Source: Episyrphus balteatus
Lineage: Eukaryota; Arthropoda; Insecta; Diptera; Syrphidae
Length of the DNA stretch: 64,000 nucleotides
Assembly: GCF_945859705.1 (NCBI RefSeq)
Contig: NC_079135.1
Coordinates: 15,874,501-15,938,500 of the forward strand
Direction of reading: 5' to 3'
Shown: positions 59,361 through 64,000 of the stretch, one piece after another
Position numbering within the stretch: the stretch's first letter is position 1
How the letters are laid out: each line of letters opens with the position of its first letter
Translations under genes and position numbers: made by a program
Notes under the pieces: generated by a model
What the model was told of the DNA's origin: nothing
Database searches by the model: none
What the model saw: only the letters and a program-made list of their open reading frames with translations

Positions 59361-60420
59361 TTTAGACGTATGCCACATAGAATTCAGATGGAATCTTTTT
59401 ATTTTCAGTCAGTTTTTTTTAATGATAAAAATTCTTACAAAAACTAAATGAATTTCATCACAAGGTGCCCTTTTTTCTCCGTAAACAGATTTAACGAATA
59501 GGATGAATTACATAAAACTTGGCATGAAGCAGTTTTTGGAGACTCTATAGAAGGATTTTTGGAATTATATTTTTGAAAATTTTCAAAAAGTTTATTTTTT
59601 GGAAAATACTTTCACAATTTTGATCAAAAAGTTCAAGTAATAGTTTTGAGACAAGTTCTATATTTTAGTTAGAAAATACTAGCACTTTAAGTGCTTACAC
59701 ACTAAAGACCCCTTACAAGTAGGTAACTACGCGTAGTTCTGAATTCTAAAATTTAAAATTTAAGTAATTTTTTATAGTACGAGTTAAAATAATCTCACTT
59801 AAACTAGGTTTTTGACATCCCTCGTAGATTTTAATCATAGTCCCTTCTTATATAAACGAAGGGGACTGAAAAAAGAACACTTTCACTAGTTGAAGACTAT
59901 CAAAATGAAGTACCCCATTTAATCTCTTCAACAGCACTTGCTGTAATTTTCTTTTATGCTCCCATTTTGACAATTGAACAAAAAAAAAAAAAAAATTAGA
60001 AGCCATTCCCCCTTTGTGCCTGCAGTCTTGTCTATTGTTAAATTCTCTTAAAACCCCCACTGGTTATGCTTGTACACTCTCAAGACTTACATTTTAAAAA
60101 AAGTATGGCAAACAATAATTTTTATAAGTTGATGCGGTTGTCTACTACATTGCAAGAGTGAAACGCTGCCAAAGGCACTACTTTTTCCCCCACGATATAG
60201 CAACTTTTATCCCCTCTTTGTTATACCACAGAAAAAGGACACAAAATAAAGTTAAATTAAATTAACGCACTTAATTAGCGGACGGAAAACAGAAATCCCT
60301 ATAGACATGTATACACTGTTCTATAGTCCTTACCATCATCAGCAAAATATACAAAGTGCGCGCGCACTTGTTTCCACTAATGACCTGGTGGTGCTCCTGC
60401 AGAATTAATCCCGGTAGGGT
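59361..60420. other. Non-coding region
   Basis: No supported gene. The minus-strand frame 59848-60060 is not recognised. Confidence 0.4.
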
Positions 60421-60773
60421 TCGTTCATTCGTATTCGTCCTCTTTTTTTTTTTGTCAAGGACATTTTGGATTGTTGTTCTCTGTTAGATTTGCCTCTGAG
60501 TTCTACATTTTTTTTTTTTGCTGTGTGTTGCTTTGTTTTTTTTTTTTTGTGTGCTCGAATACAAAAAACTATTGTCAGTGTAGATTACTTAACCACCATT
60601 ACCAAGCCCGCCGCCGCCATCATCGTCCAGTCCGGGCCGGGCCACAACTTCTCCAACAGTATCCTTGTGCATTCATTCACATTGTTTCCTTCGAGCTTGA
60701 GCTCATTTTGTGTTTATCCTTGGTATATTGTATCTTTCAGTACTTCTGTTCGCTGCTGTTCTGTGATGCTAAT
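60421..60773 (+). other. G+C-richer patch interrupted by a hAT insertion
   Basis: Includes AAGCCCGCCGCCGCCATCAT, GTCCGGGCCGGGCC and T-runs. A stop-free plus-strand frame runs from about 60466 to 60773 and, if the hAT and one target duplication are discounted, continues in phase from 61915 to a stop at 62087-62089 (about 160 codons). It lacks an ATG at its start, and its first third comes from T-runs. I do not recognise the product and would not call it a gene. Confidence 0.2.
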
Positions 60774-61906
60774 CAGTGGCGTATTGAGGGGGGGGCTCAG
60801 GGGGCTCAAGCCCCCCCCAAGCCTTCCAGATCATGTTATTTTTTACATAATTTCATTGTAATGTATATGCTTCACTGAAACTTGTTCGTAAATCTTATAG
60901 ATTTAGAGGCAGCTCACATGCTCGAGCCCCCTCCAAGTTCTGAAACGGCTATTTGTGTTTGTTTGAGTAAGAGCCTTAGCTGTAGCTGGGGGTTGGGTGG
61001 TTTTTTTCGGATTTAAGTCCAATTCGAAATTCTTCAGATCACTTTTTAATATAATACGTACGTCGAATATCATCACCGTGTAATTTTGCAAAAGTTCTTA
61101 TGCAATCTCGATAAACACTTTTTTCAAAAATTATATACTTCTCAAAGCTATTGGAAATAGAAATATTTGATATCTCAAAATCTTAGTGGTCAACATATGT
61201 AACTAATGGTTTCTTTCAGCAAATGCCAGTTTGGACTTCGAATTCGGATTATAAAAGCAACATATTACGAAAAAATATATATTTCGAATTAAACATCTAA
61301 AATAATTTAATGGAAAATTAGTTTCTAGGCTTTCACTTTCTGCATTTTTCACTCATTTAGATTTTCTGATCGAATTCAATTCACATTATTTCTGTTTGTA
61401 AATTTGGTGCCTTTTTTAATGAATCTATAATTTTTAGACAAAATATTATCATAACTTATTTGTGTCTCCTTATTTTTTCTCTTGAATTCTTCTTTTTTTT
61501 TCATTAAAATTGCCGATAAAATTGCATCCAGCAGTAATAATTTAACTTCAGAAACAAAATTAAAAAGGATGATCCTTCAGCTATGACAGTTCGAAGCAAT
61601 TTCGAAGTTTTTGAAATTGATCCAAATGAAGAATATGATATTTTATTTCACGTGAAATCTAAAAGTGATTTCAATTCACTTTCGGTCGAATTGCGGAACA
61701 AGAACTTTAAAAACAGGAGACAGCAGTACGAAGCTGTCGACGTCGAGAGCAGTTAAATGCTACTATACCACTTTCAGTATCGCAGCACAGCGCTTCACTC
61801 TCGATCAAAGGTGAATAAAATAGAGAGAAAAATTTTTCGTACCCCTCTAAAAAATGTTTGAAAAATTTTCTAGCCCCCTCCAAATTTTTTTCTGGATACG
61901 CCACTG
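60774..61906. mobile_element. Non-autonomous hAT transposon, 1133 bp, with 8-bp target duplication
   Basis: The ends are CAGTGGCGTAT and its exact complement ATACGCCACTG. The 8-bp duplication ATGCTAAT flanks it (60766-60773 and 61907-61914). CAGTGGCG ends and 8-bp duplications are typical of hAT. The left subterminal region has long G and C runs that can fold on each other (60788-60822), and AGCCCCCTCCAA recurs inside both ends (60925, 61872). No transposase is seen. Confidence 0.92.
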
Positions 61907-61914
61907 ATGCTAAT

Positions 61915-64000
61915 GCTACTGAATTCTTGTGCCGACTTCTCGAAGTACCTAGATATTGCAAGGGACGATGATTTCGGTTTCAAGCGTTTTCTTCTTCGTT
62001 CGTCGTCGGTTGTATATCTCTGCCAAAGGACAAGACGAACCATGATGATGCTGATTTTGCTCCTGCTGCTCATTGGGAATGGAAAATAAGGAAATATACA
62101 TTTCATGCTTTATTTTTTTGTTTTGCTGAAGTTCTCATGCTACACAGAGTGAAAGAGAGTGTTCATCTCCTGGCAATTTATTTTTCGTTTCCTTTAATTT
62201 CTTTATTTTTTATTTTTTTCTTAGAAAATGTTGGTTCTTTCGTTTTCGGAGCATGTTGGACATTGAAAGAAGACGTTTTTTTTTTGTGTATTTTTTTTTT
62301 CTAATGAATTCAGAAGGAGTACTCTATTTTTTTCTATTCGTTTATGGTGTATTTTTTTTTTATTAAATATTTTATATTCTAAAAGAGAAGATATCCAATA
62401 GGGAGTTCAATAATGGAATTCAATTATCCTTGGGGAAGCGAGAGTCTGATGGCACATTGGCGAGTAAAGCAATATAAAATTTGAATTGAAGACGAGACCA
62501 AGACCAAACCAAATCGAAATGAATGGGATTGCATTAAGAAAATCTGAATGTCCTGGGATATAATCGTCATATTGATGATGAAGAGAGGGAATATCGGAAT
62601 AGCTAGATATTCTGTCATTATTGCTTTTGAGGTATTTTCAAGGATTTTCATTTTAATATACAAATTTTGTTCAATTGTCAATGGTCGAGATGGTCAACAC
62701 CGGCCAGGAGCAGCAGCCGTTCCATTGGTGTTGGATCATCATGATATTGGACTTCTCAGCACTCAGATAGCTACATAGCATCACCTAATATTGTCTTTTG
62801 AATGGAAATTGTATTAATTAAAAATGTATCTTCAAAATTTTAAGCACAATAATGAAGTGTATTTGATTTGGAAATTGTATTTATTATTTATTCAAGAATT
62901 TGAATATTATATCATTTGACTTTGTGGGTTATTGGAATGATAGTGGTGTTTTATGAACTTTAATTGGCTTTTGAATTTGAATTGTTATTAGGTACCTACG
63001 GTATCTAATTAAATAAATTTTATGAAGACACAAACCACTCGAGAAATATATGAATAGTATCGATTCTGAACTGGACCAAATAAAAACTTCGGTAAGTATA
63101 TTTTTGTTTGCCCAAAAGCCAGTGCTTATCTAAAAGCACTCCAAAAATATATTAAAAAATATGTTTAAAATTTGTAAACGTTTTATATAAAAATTTAGTG
63201 AAGACTTATAATTTTTTTAAAATAGTTTTTTGAAAAATGATTTTTTAAATAAAATTGGTATGATATATTGTAGCATTTACTAGTTGACACTGAAACCAAA
63301 ATTTCAAAATAAATCAATGCCCCGTTTTCAAAAATTAAATTTTCAAAAAAAAAATCAATAGATTTTAGTAAATACAAAAATGTACTTTTTGAAAATCTTG
63401 GGTAGAGGTCAGAAATTAAAAAGAAAAGGTGTTTCTTAATAAAGTACCTAAATTTTTTTAATAAAATCTTTCTGATACAAGTGATACAATAGATGAAGTG
63501 ATACAATAGAACCTAATACCTACTTTTTTTTAGAAATACAAGTGTGTAAAAGAAACATAAATCGCAGCATTATGAATTGCTTAACAATTAAGGCAGAGGA
63601 ATCTACTACAAACGCAGAACACAGCTATTTTATAGATAAAGTTAAAAAAGATTTAAAAAAAAGAGCACTTATACGCCACAGTGTACGTAGCCAAAATGCA
63701 ACAATGAAAATTACAACTTTGTTGTACATGCTAATACAAAACACACCCTAATCGAAATTAAATAAACACTGGTAGGTACAGTGTACACAATGATTGATTA
63801 AAATATTAAAACCTTTCAAAGCCTTTCAAATATTTCTTCTGTCTCGAAAACTTTTTTTTTAAATATTACAAAAAAAATAAACAAATACAAAACTAATACA
63901 AAATTAACAAAAAATAACCAAAATTAAATAGCATATTTTAATTATAGTTTTGGTTAATTAGTACCTACCTACATTAAAATTTAATCTTCAACTTAGTTAC
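61915..64000. other. Non-coding or unassigned right flank
   Basis: 61915-62100 continues the G+C-richer patch split by the hAT. T-runs fill 62180-62370. A frame at 62548-62778 and another at 63542-63751 contain ordinary residue mixes but no known domain. 63230-63380 contains A/T-rich text reminiscent of the dispersed family (GCCCCGTTTTCAAAAATTAA). No element ends found. Confidence 0.35.

Noticed and set aside
1..64000. tRNA, rRNA or clear splice-bounded exons
   Set aside because: I looked for them by eye and found none that I could support; a covariance or gene-model search could still reveal small ones.

Overview
This window looks like intergenic or intronic DNA from a repeat-rich insect genome. 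It is very A+T-rich (roughly three quarters by eye), full of homopolymer runs, and has no cellular protein-coding exon, tRNA or rRNA that I can support. The mix of mobile elements (Penelope-like, hAT, mariner/Tc1, pogo/Tigger and PIF/Harbinger types, a 3.1 kb foldback) and a repeat family carrying GTCT/GACA microsatellites fits a fly (Diptera) best. The insect call is fairly firm; the order is a guess. Nothing is bacterial, and no operons, ribosome binding sites or CRISPR arrays are present.

The only convincing protein-coding sequence is a Penelope-like retroelement (PLE) at 39811-42566. It encodes a reverse transcriptase with a YVDD active site, fused to a GIY-YIG endonuclease. It is 5'-truncated, flanked by two perfect 282-bp inverted copies of its own 3' end, and split by a 342-bp pogo/Tigger-like MITE that sits at a TA without disturbing the reading frame on either side. 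A second copy of that MITE lies at 20604-20936 in the opposite orientation. A hammerhead-ribozyme-like core lies in each PLE terminal repeat. A degenerate non-LTR reverse-transcriptase scrap is at about 23216-23345.

The rest is mainly DNA transposons and foldbacks. From left to right: a partial hAT end (1-461); a composite repeat block (3665-5540); a hAT with ACTATAGG duplications (9966-11071); a TTCGT-motif array (about 11430-12905); a 148-bp MITE (15852-15999); a GAGTCGGG hairpin and minisatellite (18393-18545); a foldback MITE (19676-19914); the pogo MITE (20604-20936); a giant foldback element with a 9-bp target duplication (23471-26567); inverted and direct satellite-like units (36800-37118); a 2.1 kb element with a 19-bp perfect TIR hosting a Harbinger-like MITE (37310-39439); the PLE; a 0.42 kb tandem duplication (46185-47000); an element with GGGGAGAG termini (48143-49688); nested palindromes (54566-55810); a mariner-like element with an internal foldback (58198-59358); and a hAT with ATGCTAAT duplications (60774-61906).

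One dispersed family, defined by the motif ATCGTTAGAGCCGTTTTT, a GTCT/GACA microsatellite and a terminus containing CTTGCCCTATAG...GCAAG, recurs in both orientations across the window. Between the repeats, a few less A+T-rich patches (about 8640-8800, 9240-9560, 17270-17400, 30700-31250, 31940-32180, 51700-52150, 56960-57140) could be conserved non-coding DNA of a nearby gene. That is inference only.
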